Translations under genes and position numbers: made by a program
Shown here: positions 47,509-56,985 of the stretch, in pieces
Numbering within the stretch: position 1 is the stretch's first letter
Layout of the letters: each line of letters opens with the position of its first letter
Notes under the pieces: generated by a model
Databases searched by the model: none
What the model saw: the letters and a program-made list of their open reading frames with translations, nothing else
Told to the model about the DNA's origin: nothing
NCBI GenBank assembly: GCA_016936975.1
Contig: JAFGWU010000061.1
Location: forward strand, 89,519 to 153,518
Length of the DNA: 64,000 nt
Direction of reading: 5' to 3'
Source of the DNA: Bacteroidales bacterium
Lineage (GTDB): Bacteria; Bacteroidota; Bacteroidia; Bacteroidales; GCA-2748055

Positions 47509-50250
47509 TTATTGTTGCTTGATCACTTTCAGGGTGAATTGCTGGCCGTCTTCTGTTTCCCCGGAAAGGAAATAAATGCCACTGTCGAGATCTTCCAGCC
47601 CCAGAGGTTGTTCATAAGGGGTAAATGTTTTTACCAATGATCCCCTGGCATTCTTCAAATTCAAGCTTCCGTTACCGGTAGTTTGGCCTGCCAGCATGAG
47701 GTAATCCGCACATGGATTCGGAAAGGCGATCACGTTATACAATCCTGTTCCGTTATCTCCCGGGGCAGGAAATGGTTCAAGTTCATCCATACCGGTCAGT
47801 GTGCCGGCATACAGTTTGAGCAGAGCAACATCTGTTTTGGGCACTTTAACGGTAAATGTTCCCACTTGTTCAGATTTACTGTTATTCCACAGGTTATGGA
47901 CAACAAGGGTGGTATCAGCCGGCAGTCCCAGTTTTTCCGGGTCAACATTTATTTCCTTAGAAGTATAATCATAGTTAAACAGTGCCAGGTAGGTTGAATC
48001 CTCTACCTTTTGTACAAACATATCAGAAGCTTCTGATCCCCCAGGTGTTGTAACGGGATAAAAAGCCCTGGACAAACGTGCTACCCTGTTCACCTCCGGA
48101 TTTGTCAGGAACATAGTGGCCTTTGTTTTTGCCGTAGCGCTTCCCCCGGAACTGAAATCATCGCCCAGAATGAAAATGCCTGTAATGACCGACGAGGTGG
48201 CACGGGCACGGTTCTCACCCAGCGATGCACCGTTCAGGACAACATGATCGGCATCAATGAATGAATAGACGTGATCAAGCCACCAGCCATAGGTCAGTGA
48301 GTTCAAAGTGTATTCTGTTTCATTGATACCTGCATAGGCGTCACAGGCGATTCTCCGTGAATGCCCGTACCTGGCAGGAAAAAGCGGACTAATGGACAGA
48401 TTAATGAACATGGATCCTTCGATCGTTTCCAGGATATGCTGCATTCCCTGGTTATAAGCCTGAATCCCGGTTTGCACATCAGGATCGTAATGTGCATCAC
48501 TCTCCAGTGCTCCGTGTACCAGGAAATCGAGCTTAATGTATGTGAAACCCTGGTTCATGAACCTGTTCAGGTACAATTCGGCCCTTGACTTTGCAGCCGG
48601 ATGAGTGGGATCGATCGCATAAGCTCCGGCGATGGTTTGTGGTTCCCCTTTCGCGTAAAGATAAATGTCCCTGTAGTAGTAGCCCGGAGCCCCTTCAATG
48701 GCACGATCCGGATTTTTTGCCCAGTCGACGAAAGGTGACCAGTAAATTCCGGCATTCTGCCCCCTCTCTTCACATTCATTTACGAATTTAAAGAGATCGA
48801 AGTAGGAAATATTGTCCCAATAGGAGTCGAGCCCGATATATAACGTATTATCGTTGGAAAAGTGGTTATGCTGAAGGCTGTCCTTAATAAATACAGCTGA
48901 TTCAGTGGCGTTGGTATAGGAGAGCTTTGTCTGTATAGAACCCCAGCTGTTCCAGCCAAACGGTTTTTTCCCTTCCCAGGGCAACTGTGGTTCAAAAGTG
49001 GCCGTGACATCCGCATACTGTTCCATTCCCCTTCTCCAATCGGAATATTTGCCAATAAAAATTTTGGGGGAACTGATCTGTGTACCAGTTACGGTTCCAT
49101 GTGGAAGGAGATCCCTGGTTTCGCTGGATGTAACGCCCCCGAAAACCTCAAAACGAGCAAGGTTGTTATTCCCGGTGGTCGTAGCCCTGATTCCTGTTTT
49201 CCAGGTGTCGTGGGTAACAGACCCCGTTACTACTCCTTCATAGGTATCTTCATTGTAAAAAGAAGTAACCTCGTATCCTGCAAGCGGGATTCCAAAGTCC
49301 AGTGCATGGTACCGAATCCATTTATCGTTGTCAAAAGGAATCCATACAGCACGGTTTGTTCCTTCAGGCAAAATCGCGACCGGTACTGCTGAGAGCACAG
49401 GGGCCATATAGTTGGATGAAAGCAGGCTGTCTGACAGAATAGCAATGTCCTTAAGAAAGAAAGCGGTTCCCTCATAGAGGTAGAAATTTTGTTCCAGTAT
49501 CAGTCCAGGATTATCGCTGGCCGAAGAGATAATCAGCTTTTTCCCATTGCCGATCCTGTCGGAGATTGGCTCTGTTTCTATGGATAGCAGACTCATGGAG
49601 TAAGAGTGAACCACGGAATCACCGGATTTGAACGCCGCATAGGAGTCATCGAAGAGCATCATGTCTTCATAATAAATGTCTGTCAGGGTTGAACAGCTGT
49701 CCACCTCAAATTTCCACCCTGAGAGTTCAAGGATATAGCTGCCTGTATTAGCGGGCGGATTTTTTCGTAACTGCAGGATGATCATATCCAGGTCAGGAGC
49801 ATATCCCGATGGATTATCCAGCATCAGTGTATGAAACCCTGCTGACAAGGAGATGTTAATCTCCATAATCCCCGGTATATCCCAACCAGCCGTCTGTTCT
49901 GTCTGGACGGATTCAGGCTCGTCGTTATCCAGGGTGATTCGGAAGAAACGGGCTTCTGCAGAAAGATAATGAATGTACAGACGGTATGTTCCCTCTTCCG
50001 GTAAGGAAAATTCAAATGCTGCTCCGCCGTTTTGCAAAGAGCCGCCCAGGTTGCTGACCTTTCTTCCCTCGGAACACAGAGAGGATGCTGTGACTGAAGC
50101 GCCGTTTGACAATATGGCATGTTCTGCTTCCATAACCATTTCCCAGGCCAGAATTTTTTGTGGTTCAGAGTTATTCTCACCAGCATAGCCGCTGATCACT
50201 GTTGTAATTAAGATCAGTATCAGCTGAAATGTGTCATATCTCCTGTTCAT
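47509..50250 (-). CDS. Alpha-galactosidase-like (GH27/GH36-clan) enzyme with N-terminal CBM6/35-like module and T9SS domain
   Basis: KPFGWNSWGSIQTKLSYTNA...GLDSYWDNISYFDLFKFVNECEERGQNAGIYWSPF...YIKLDFLVHGALES; C-term NVIAFPNPCADYLML...GIYFLSGETEDGQQFTLKVIK. Confidence 0.8.
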   Translation of the reverse strand: MNRRYDTFQLILILITTVISGYAGENNSEPQKILAWEMVMEAEHAILSNGASVTASSLCSEGRKVSNLGGSLQNGGAAFEFSLPEEGTYRLYIHYLSAEARFFRITLDNDEPESVQTEQTAGWDIPGIMEINISLSAGFHTLMLDNPSGYAPDLDMIILQLRKNPPANTGSYILELSGWKFEVDSCSTLTDIYYEDMMLFDDSYAAFKSGDSVVHSYSMSLLSIETEPISDRIGNGKKLIISSASDNPGLILEQNFYLYEGTAFFLKDIAILSDSLLSSNYMAPVLSAVPVAILPEGTNRAVWIPFDNDKWIRYHALDFGIPLAGYEVTSFYNEDTYEGVVTGSVTHDTWKTGIRATTTGNNNLARFEVFGGVTSSETRDLLPHGTVTGTQISSPKIFIGKYSDWRRGMEQYADVTATFEPQLPWEGKKPFGWNSWGSIQTKLSYTNATESAVFIKDSLQHNHFSNDNTLYIGLDSYWDNISYFDLFKFVNECEERGQNAGIYWSPFVDWAKNPDRAIEGAPGYYYRDIYLYAKGEPQTIAGAYAIDPTHPAAKSRAELYLNRFMNQGFTYIKLDFLVHGALESDAHYDPDVQTGIQAYNQGMQHILETIEGSMFINLSISPLFPARYGHSRRIACDAYAGINETEYTLNSLTYGWWLDHVYSFIDADHVVLNGASLGENRARATSSVITGIFILGDDFSSGGSATAKTKATMFLTNPEVNRVARLSRAFYPVTTPGGSEASDMFVQKVEDSTYLALFNYDYTSKEINVDPEKLGLPADTTLVVHNLWNNSKSEQVGTFTVKVPKTDVALLKLYAGTLTGMDELEPFPAPGDNGTGLYNVIAFPNPCADYLMLAGQTTGNGSLNLKNARGSLVKTFTPYEQPLGLEDLDSGIYFLSGETEDGQQFTLKVIKQQ

Positions 50251-50311
50251 CAGACGGATTTATAATTGATACTCCTCGCAGGAACCTGTGAGGAATCATC
50301 TGTTAAACAAT

Positions 50312-50347
50312 CAGCAACCGGTCATTCTGAAGAATAACCGGTTGCTG
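50312..50347. terminator. Long near-perfect intergenic hairpin between VCBS and GH27-like genes
   Basis: CAGCAACCGGT-c-ATTCT-ga-AGAAT-a-ACCGGTTGCTG; 11+5 bp arms, weak T-tract on minus strand. Confidence 0.6.
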
Positions 50348-50383
50348 GTTGCATTTGAAACCCTCGTTCAGGTAAATAGAGTA

Positions 50384-52261
50384 TTAATAAAGAAGTACCT
50401 TCCTGGTAGATGTGCCATCAACTCCGGACACCTGGACCATGAAAACACCCTTGTCGGTGGTTCTGAGCTGAAGTGAACCGTAAGCCTCACATGTTCCATG
50501 GGACACAATCTGACCATTTACAGATATCACTTTGTAAGAGATGCTATTGTTCAGGTCATTCTTCAGATAAATTATATCCTTATAACTGTGCACCGTCACA
50601 CCGTTCAACTGATTGTACCTATCTTCAATGCCAGTAATGTCAAGTGTTGAAAATTCGCTGCCCACTTTGGCATTATCCACAGCCTGTACGCCAAAAATAT
50701 AGGAATCGGCATTGAATCCCCTGAGTGTGATAGTGGTCCCTGAAATCAGTGGTCTTTCACCGGAAGCTTTCAATAATCCGGTTGCCGTATCTGCAGGGAA
50801 GAACTGGAAAATGGACGATCCTTCTTTGGCAGCAGCAAAAACATTGTAACGAAGCGCGTCTGAAGGAGTCGTATCGTCTGACGCCAGGTCCCAGGTCAAT
50901 ATTACATTCTCACCCTCTTGCGTTGCCATGAAATTTGCCGGGGCCGAAGGTGCCTCGTTAGCAGAGATTCCGTCGGCCAACTTGTTTTCAAGGATATAGT
51001 TGGGCCAGGTTGGATTTTCCGGTGTTCCGTCACCACCATCACGATAACCGAAAATGGTAAAATCCAGGCTGTTGTCCTTGGTAAAATCGGTGAAAGTTAC
51101 GCATCCCCCGCGTGCACGGGCCTGGTCGGGGCTAATGGCAACGGCTGTAAAGGTGTTGTCTCCATCATTGTAGAACAGGGTAGTATTGGGTCCCCATCCG
51201 GAGAACACCATATCTATCAGTCCGTCGTTATTGATATCACCTGAAGCAACAGATGCTTGTCCACCAATGAGTCCGTTTTCGGCTGCCTCAATCTTCTGAA
51301 AGGTTGCTTCACCGTTATTCAGGAATATGTTGGCAAAATGCGACCAGCCGTTGTTCACATCCCTTCCGACCTCAACAATATCAAGGTTCCCGTCGTTGTT
51401 CACATCGGCAAAGAAAGTTTCACCCTGGACATGGCCGGTAAAAAGTGTCCGGCTGTCAGCAAAGTAAGTAAAGCCGCCATTTCCGTCATTCAGGTAGAGG
51501 TCGGTGACCGACTGAATATCGCCATCCACGTATCCGGATACCACCATATCTGTATATCCGTCATTATTCACATCCCCACAGTGAATGCCGCCACCATTCA
51601 TTGAAACGAAATTGGAAGCTCCTCCTACAGGCGTGGTTTGCAGTTCGAATGTTCCAGCATTGTTCTTATAGAGAGCCACCACTCTGGATGTGCCCGAGAC
51701 TTCCCACTCGGCACCTGCATTTCCACTGATAAATACATCAATCCAGCCATCGTTATCATAATCAACAGTCTCAATCATCCGTGAACTGTTGTCACCCCCA
51801 GCCTCTGTAGAGATTCCCACGAAAGTTACCTCCTCTTTAAGTACCAGGTTATATTCGGGTTCCCCGGAGTTTTCATAGAGTTCAGTCAGCACCGCCTCAT
51901 TGGTACCATCAACCGATCCTCCTACGATCAGGTCGAGGTTGCCGTCATTGTTGTAATCGAAAAATACAGCTGTTGCCAGTGCATACATGGTAACATCCGT
52001 CAGCTGTTCAGTAAAAGTACCGTCACCATTGTTTTTGTAAAGTCCTGTAAAGGGTGTGCCCTGACCGGCAGCTATCAGCATGTCGATCAGACCGTCGTTA
52101 TTGTAGTCACCCCAAATTTCCTGGCCTCCGGCCGTCATAGGCAGGGAACCCTCAGTAAGGGGATTGGCTACAATTTCGAATTCCACTTGCTTTGGCTCCT
52201 GGGCAAATAGTCCAAGAGAAAAAGCAAAAGCCAAAATGCTAAAAAGAGTAGTTTTTTTCAT
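50384..52261 (-). CDS. FG-GAP/VCBS-repeat secreted protein with T9SS sorting domain
   Basis: Repeated DYNNDGLIDMLIAG, DYNNDGNLDLIVGG, DVNNDGYTDMVVSG, DINNDGLIDMVFSG calcium-binding motifs. Confidence 0.9.
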   Translation of the reverse strand: MKKTTLFSILAFAFSLGLFAQEPKQVEFEIVANPLTEGSLPMTAGGQEIWGDYNNDGLIDMLIAAGQGTPFTGLYKNNGDGTFTEQLTDVTMYALATAVFFDYNNDGNLDLIVGGSVDGTNEAVLTELYENSGEPEYNLVLKEEVTFVGISTEAGGDNSSRMIETVDYDNDGWIDVFISGNAGAEWEVSGTSRVVALYKNNAGTFELQTTPVGGASNFVSMNGGGIHCGDVNNDGYTDMVVSGYVDGDIQSVTDLYLNDGNGGFTYFADSRTLFTGHVQGETFFADVNNDGNLDIVEVGRDVNNGWSHFANIFLNNGEATFQKIEAAENGLIGGQASVASGDINNDGLIDMVFSGWGPNTTLFYNDGDNTFTAVAISPDQARARGGCVTFTDFTKDNSLDFTIFGYRDGGDGTPENPTWPNYILENKLADGISANEAPSAPANFMATQEGENVILTWDLASDDTTPSDALRYNVFAAAKEGSSIFQFFPADTATGLLKASGERPLISGTTITLRGFNADSYIFGVQAVDNAKVGSEFSTLDITGIEDRYNQLNGVTVHSYKDIIYLKNDLNNSISYKVISVNGQIVSHGTCEAYGSLQLRTTDKGVFMVQVSGVDGTSTRKVLLY

Positions 52262-52330
52262 AGCAAATCTGATTTTAGTTTATAATAAAAAAAATGTATT
52301 TGGTAATATGTTGAATTAAATAAATGCATA

Positions 52331-53899
52331 TCAGTAACCGGGATTCTGATCTTCCGGATTAAAGTTCGGGTTTTGTTTAATTTCCACATTGGGAATCGGA
52401 TAACGCATGTGTATATCCGAGATCATATCGCTCTCCGATGCCCACCTGTTTCGTTCAGAGATCAGTTCCACGAATTTTCCGGTCCTGATCAGGTCAAACC
52501 TTCGCCATCCTTCAAAGCAAAGTTCTCTTATCCTTTCATCCATAATTTTGGTTCTGAACTCCTCCTGGCTCATACCGGCATTCCATCTTGCTTCCTCCGG
52601 CAATGTTCCTCCCCAGGCACGGTTCCTGATCTCGTTATTGACAATATCAACTGCATCAGATGTCTGACCTGCCTCATTCAGGCATTCTGCCAGTGAAAGC
52701 AGCACATCAGCATACCTGACGTAATACATGTTTTTCCCTGAATAATAGAAGCTTTCAAGCCCGTTGATCCGAAAATCCTCATACTTCTTGATATGGGGCA
52801 GCAACTGGTCCTCCCCGAAACCTGCATAAACAGAGGGAGTCATGTCACCGTTCACAAAATTGTACCGGATGCTCTCCATTTTTCTAAGGTCCCCTTCTTC
52901 CCAAAGTCCGCCGGTGCTGATATCGGTTCTGGAATAGACTGTGGGGAGCACGAGATCGTAACCTCCGATGGCATTTGTCGGATTACCTGAACATGCCCTT
53001 GAACCAGTATACCACTGGGCTTCGTTGGTATCGGGCCAGATATTGTTAAAAAGAAATGTGTAGATCTGCTCTTTGGAGGTATTTTTATCAGGATCCCACA
53101 GATCCGCGAAATTATTCACGAGATCAAAGCCGCCAAAATCACGGATATAATTGAACTGATCCCGGGCCAGGTTGAAGTCTCTGTATCCGGTTGCTTCATC
53201 AGCAGACATATACAACTTGCCCAGCAAGGCTCTTGCCGCCCATGTTGTGGGTATACGAGGATCATTTGCCGGTTTTTCATCCAGAAGATCAATGGCAGTA
53301 AGAAAGCTCTCTTCGATGATTCCGTAAACCTCGGCCGCCGACTTTCTTCCGGAGAGGATGATATCACCGTTATCTATTGAAGGCATTGGCAGACCACCCC
53401 AATAAGAAGCCAGCTCAAAGAGAACAGCAGCCTTGTAGAAATGGGCCTGTCCGAGGTAGTTGTTTATTTTCAAAGAATCATCTGAGGAAGCAAAGGGCAA
53501 TTTACTTTCCAGGTGCCAGATGGCTTCCGATGCCTGGACTACAATCGGCCACCTGATGTTCCATAGTTCTGCCACCGGCTTGTTTTCCGGGTCGAGGAAT
53601 CCGTTATATTTATCCAGTCCCGCCTGTGGGGCATCCGTGGCCACCTGATATTCGCCCTGTTGACTCTCATCCGTTCCAAGCATTAAGAAAAAACCCTTTC
53701 TGTTTACCCGAGTGCTTCTCCATTTAAAATATAATCCGTTCAGGAAGGGTTGCACATTATCAAGAGATTCGAATAACTGTTCCGTGGAAAGGGAAGTTTG
53801 TGGATCCTGCTTAAGAAACTCAGGTTCACAGGCTGCCAGGATCAGCAACAATGAAATCGATACGATTCCGAAAATGCGATAATATTGTTTTTTGATCAT
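52331..53899 (-). CDS. SusD/RagB family nutrient-binding lipoprotein
   Basis: Lipobox LAAC; FLKQDPQTSLSTEQLFESLDNVQPFLNGLY; VRYADVLLSLAECLNEAGQTSDAVDIVNNEIRNRA; ERIRELCFEGWRRFDLIRTGKF. Confidence 0.95.
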   Translation of the reverse strand: MIKKQYYRIFGIVSISLLLILAACEPEFLKQDPQTSLSTEQLFESLDNVQPFLNGLYFKWRSTRVNRKGFFLMLGTDESQQGEYQVATDAPQAGLDKYNGFLDPENKPVAELWNIRWPIVVQASEAIWHLESKLPFASSDDSLKINNYLGQAHFYKAAVLFELASYWGGLPMPSIDNGDIILSGRKSAAEVYGIIEESFLTAIDLLDEKPANDPRIPTTWAARALLGKLYMSADEATGYRDFNLARDQFNYIRDFGGFDLVNNFADLWDPDKNTSKEQIYTFLFNNIWPDTNEAQWYTGSRACSGNPTNAIGGYDLVLPTVYSRTDISTGGLWEEGDLRKMESIRYNFVNGDMTPSVYAGFGEDQLLPHIKKYEDFRINGLESFYYSGKNMYYVRYADVLLSLAECLNEAGQTSDAVDIVNNEIRNRAWGGTLPEEARWNAGMSQEEFRTKIMDERIRELCFEGWRRFDLIRTGKFVELISERNRWASESDMISDIHMRYPIPNVEIKQNPNFNPEDQNPGY

Positions 53900-53911
53900 G
53901 ATGCAATAATT

Positions 53912-56900
53912 TTAAATCCCGATTTTCAATCCTGCTCCGACCATTCTCGAAGTGGGGTACCAGTCTCCGTTTTCCGGATCATACCCTTTGTACTTCGTCA
54001 GTGTGATCAGATTGTTACCGACAACATAAACGGTGAGGTTCTTCATGAATCCTGCGCCGAACCATTGATTTCCAAATGTATAAGAGAGCGTTGCAGCAGA
54101 CAGCCGAAGGAAGGAAGCATCCTGAATGGTCCAGTCCACTTCTCCCAGGCCAAAACGGCCTCCTTCAGAAAAGGCACGCGGTATATTCGTATCAGTGTTC
54201 TCCGGAGTCCAACGATTGATCAGGTCAGCATGGGCAGCAGAGGTGCCGATACTACCCATGAGTGTTTCATAAAGGTAGCTGATCCTTCTTCCTCCAACTG
54301 AATAGTTTATATTGGCACTGAACTTTAAATTTCTGTAGACCAGCGAGGTTGATAAGCCCCCATAAAAATCGGGGTCTGTTTTTCCAACTACGTACCGGTC
54401 GAGATCATTGATGATGCCGTTCTCATCCCGGTCTGCAGGCAGAATATCCCCCGGTTTGACTACCCTGGAACCAAGTTCAAGAGTGTTGACATATTCCATG
54501 TCCGATTCCTGAACGATCCTGTCGAATTCGTAAACATAAATGGTATTAACAGATTCACCCAGGAAGATGTTTCCTTCACGCTGGATTTCATTGTTCGAAT
54601 AGCCTCCAAGGTTATAAATTTCTTCCAGATCTCCGTAAAGCCTTTTTACCCTGTTACGGTCTGCGGCGATGTTGAAGGTCAGATCCCATGAAAAATCACG
54701 AGCACTTATGATGGCTGCGTCCACCATGAATTCGACACCCCTGTTCCTCATAGCCCCGATATTATCGAGCATGCTCAGGTAACCTGAGGAAGGGGCCGTA
54801 CTGCGCTGCATCAACAGGTCCTCGTTGATGATATTGAAGAGGTCAAGGGTCATGTTGATCCGGTTTTCTGCCAGTGAAATATCAATACCCACGTTCAGTT
54901 GCTCCTGTCGCTCCCAGCGCAGGAATGGATTTCCGTATCGGCCGGAGTTGGTAAGAATATTTGATTCCAATGAAATTGAGGGATTGTAGAGGGTCAGGTA
55001 TCCGTAATTTGGAATATTCTGATTACCAGCAATTCCATATCCCAATCTCAATTTCAGCCTGCTGATGAATTCGACATTATCCATGAACTGCTCGCGGTGA
55101 ATGTTCCACGATCCTGCCACGGAGGGAAAGAATCCCCATTTGTTAGACGGCCCGAACCTGGATGATCCGTCATATCTTCCGGTAAAGGTAATGTAGTAGC
55201 GCGTATCATATGAATAATTGAACCTTGCCAGTGCAGACATAATGGAATAGGAGGTGAAATTGGATGCCAGGTAGAAATTCTCCTTGTCTGATGCGCCATG
55301 ACTGTACATGTACGAAAACAGATCGTTGTTATAACCGTTTGCGTTCTGCTGGTTATAATTATAGCCATAGTACGAGATATTCGTTCCCAGCAGGAGAGAC
55401 ACCCTGTGTACCTGGTCAAATGTCCTGTCATATGTGAGTGAGTTATCCCACTGCCAGTTCATCGTTTTAGATTTAACCTGTATCGACTGGCCATCGTAAG
55501 TGGATTTGTAGGATTGTGTTGATGTGGTCGGATAGTATGAGTAGTTTTCGCCTTGTGCCAGATCTACAGAAAATGTGGATCTGAAACTGAGTTCCCTCAG
55601 TGGTTTGATCTGCAGGTAGGATGAACTCATCAAACGATTGGAATGAATATCCCTGTCAATGGTAAGGTCTCGAAGCGGGTTCGAGGAACTCTGGTTATCG
55701 ATTTTTCCCTCGCGCATGTACCAGTACTCACCGGAGACAGGTAGCAAAGGGGATGCTCTAAGGGCAGTAATGAACATATTTTCATTTACCACTGGTTTTT
55801 CATCCGTAATTATAAACGTATTAAAGGTACCTGCCTTGAACCAGGGTTTCACCTGCTGTTCAAGGTTTACCTTACCCGAGTAACGATCGTATTTCGATTG
55901 CACCAGCTGGCCAACCTGCTGGTTATAATTAAAACTTATATAGTAATTTCCATCGTCATTACCTCCGGAAAAACCCACAGCATGGTTTTGCTGAAATCCT
56001 TTTTGAACAATGGTATCCAGCCAGGAATAGGTCTCCCCGTTCATGTATGCATCGAGTTCTTCTTTCGAGAAGATCAGGTTCTTGACAGGGTTCTCATTGG
56101 TAAGACTCCTTTCGATATAACGCTCACGGTCTGCCGTCGGATTACGGTCCATATAGGCATTGGCATAGGCATCGACCCTCAGGTCGTATGTATCACTTCC
56201 TCCGAGGAGAGGCATTTCCCGGGTGAACTCCTGTACACCGAACCAGCTATCATAAAAAATTTGTCCACCTCCCCTGGTTCCTTTCCTGGTTGTGATCACA
56301 ACCACACCATTGGCACCTCTTGAACCATAAATCGCGGTGGCAGAAGCATCCTTAAGCACCTCGATACTGGCAATATCATCCGGGTTCAGGTTGTCAAATC
56401 CTCCGTCGATCACAAGTCCGTCTACCACAAAAATCGGGTTTGTACCGTATTGCAATGAATTATTTCCCCTGATTTTAATACTTGCTTTGGATCCAGGCCT
56501 GGGATTATTCTGTATATAAACCCCCGGTATTTTTCCCTGCAGCGCCTGGTTCACGTTACCGGTAGGGATTTCGTCGAGGGATTCCGCCGATACGGTTGCC
56601 ACGGCCCCAGTCAAATCTGATTTTTTCATGGATGTTCCTACGATGACTACCTCCGCAATATCCTGAATGTTCTCCTCCAGTTCGATGTTCAGCCTGTCAG
56701 TACCTTTCACCATGACTTCCATGGTCTTGTAACCTACATAGGAGAATACCAGGTTCTGTCCTGACAAAACAGACAATTCAAATTCACCGTTAAGATCCGT
56801 GATGGTTCCCTTGCCTGGCTCTTCCTTCACTGAAATAGACACACCCGGCAGTGCCATTTTTGTTGCAGCATCAGTTGCTTTACCGCTAACGATCATCTCC

Positions 56901-56974
56901 TGACCATTAATTGCTGCAGGCAGGAGTATCAAGAATATAAACAATGTGATTATTATATGCAATTTCTTTATCAT
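53912..56974 (-). CDS. SusC/RagA family TonB-linked outer-membrane protein
   Basis: CarboxypepD_reg N-term, IKIRGNNSLQYGTNPIFVVDGLVIDGGFDNLNPDDIASIEVLKDASATAIYGSRGANGVVVITTRKGTRG. Confidence 0.97.
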   Translation of the reverse strand: MIKKLHIIITLFIFLILLPAAINGQEMIVSGKATDAATKMALPGVSISVKEEPGKGTITDLNGEFELSVLSGQNLVFSYVGYKTMEVMVKGTDRLNIELEENIQDIAEVVIVGTSMKKSDLTGAVATVSAESLDEIPTGNVNQALQGKIPGVYIQNNPRPGSKASIKIRGNNSLQYGTNPIFVVDGLVIDGGFDNLNPDDIASIEVLKDASATAIYGSRGANGVVVITTRKGTRGGGQIFYDSWFGVQEFTREMPLLGGSDTYDLRVDAYANAYMDRNPTADRERYIERSLTNENPVKNLIFSKEELDAYMNGETYSWLDTIVQKGFQQNHAVGFSGGNDDGNYYISFNYNQQVGQLVQSKYDRYSGKVNLEQQVKPWFKAGTFNTFIITDEKPVVNENMFITALRASPLLPVSGEYWYMREGKIDNQSSSNPLRDLTIDRDIHSNRLMSSSYLQIKPLRELSFRSTFSVDLAQGENYSYYPTTSTQSYKSTYDGQSIQVKSKTMNWQWDNSLTYDRTFDQVHRVSLLLGTNISYYGYNYNQQNANGYNNDLFSYMYSHGASDKENFYLASNFTSYSIMSALARFNYSYDTRYYITFTGRYDGSSRFGPSNKWGFFPSVAGSWNIHREQFMDNVEFISRLKLRLGYGIAGNQNIPNYGYLTLYNPSISLESNILTNSGRYGNPFLRWERQEQLNVGIDISLAENRINMTLDLFNIINEDLLMQRSTAPSSGYLSMLDNIGAMRNRGVEFMVDAAIISARDFSWDLTFNIAADRNRVKRLYGDLEEIYNLGGYSNNEIQREGNIFLGESVNTIYVYEFDRIVQESDMEYVNTLELGSRVVKPGDILPADRDENGIINDLDRYVVGKTDPDFYGGLSTSLVYRNLKFSANINYSVGGRRISYLYETLMGSIGTSAAHADLINRWTPENTDTNIPRAFSEGGRFGLGEVDWTIQDASFLRLSAATLSYTFGNQWFGAGFMKNLTVYVVGNNLITLTKYKGYDPENGDWYPTSRMVGAGLKIGI

Positions 56975-56985
56975 TGCAGTAAGGT

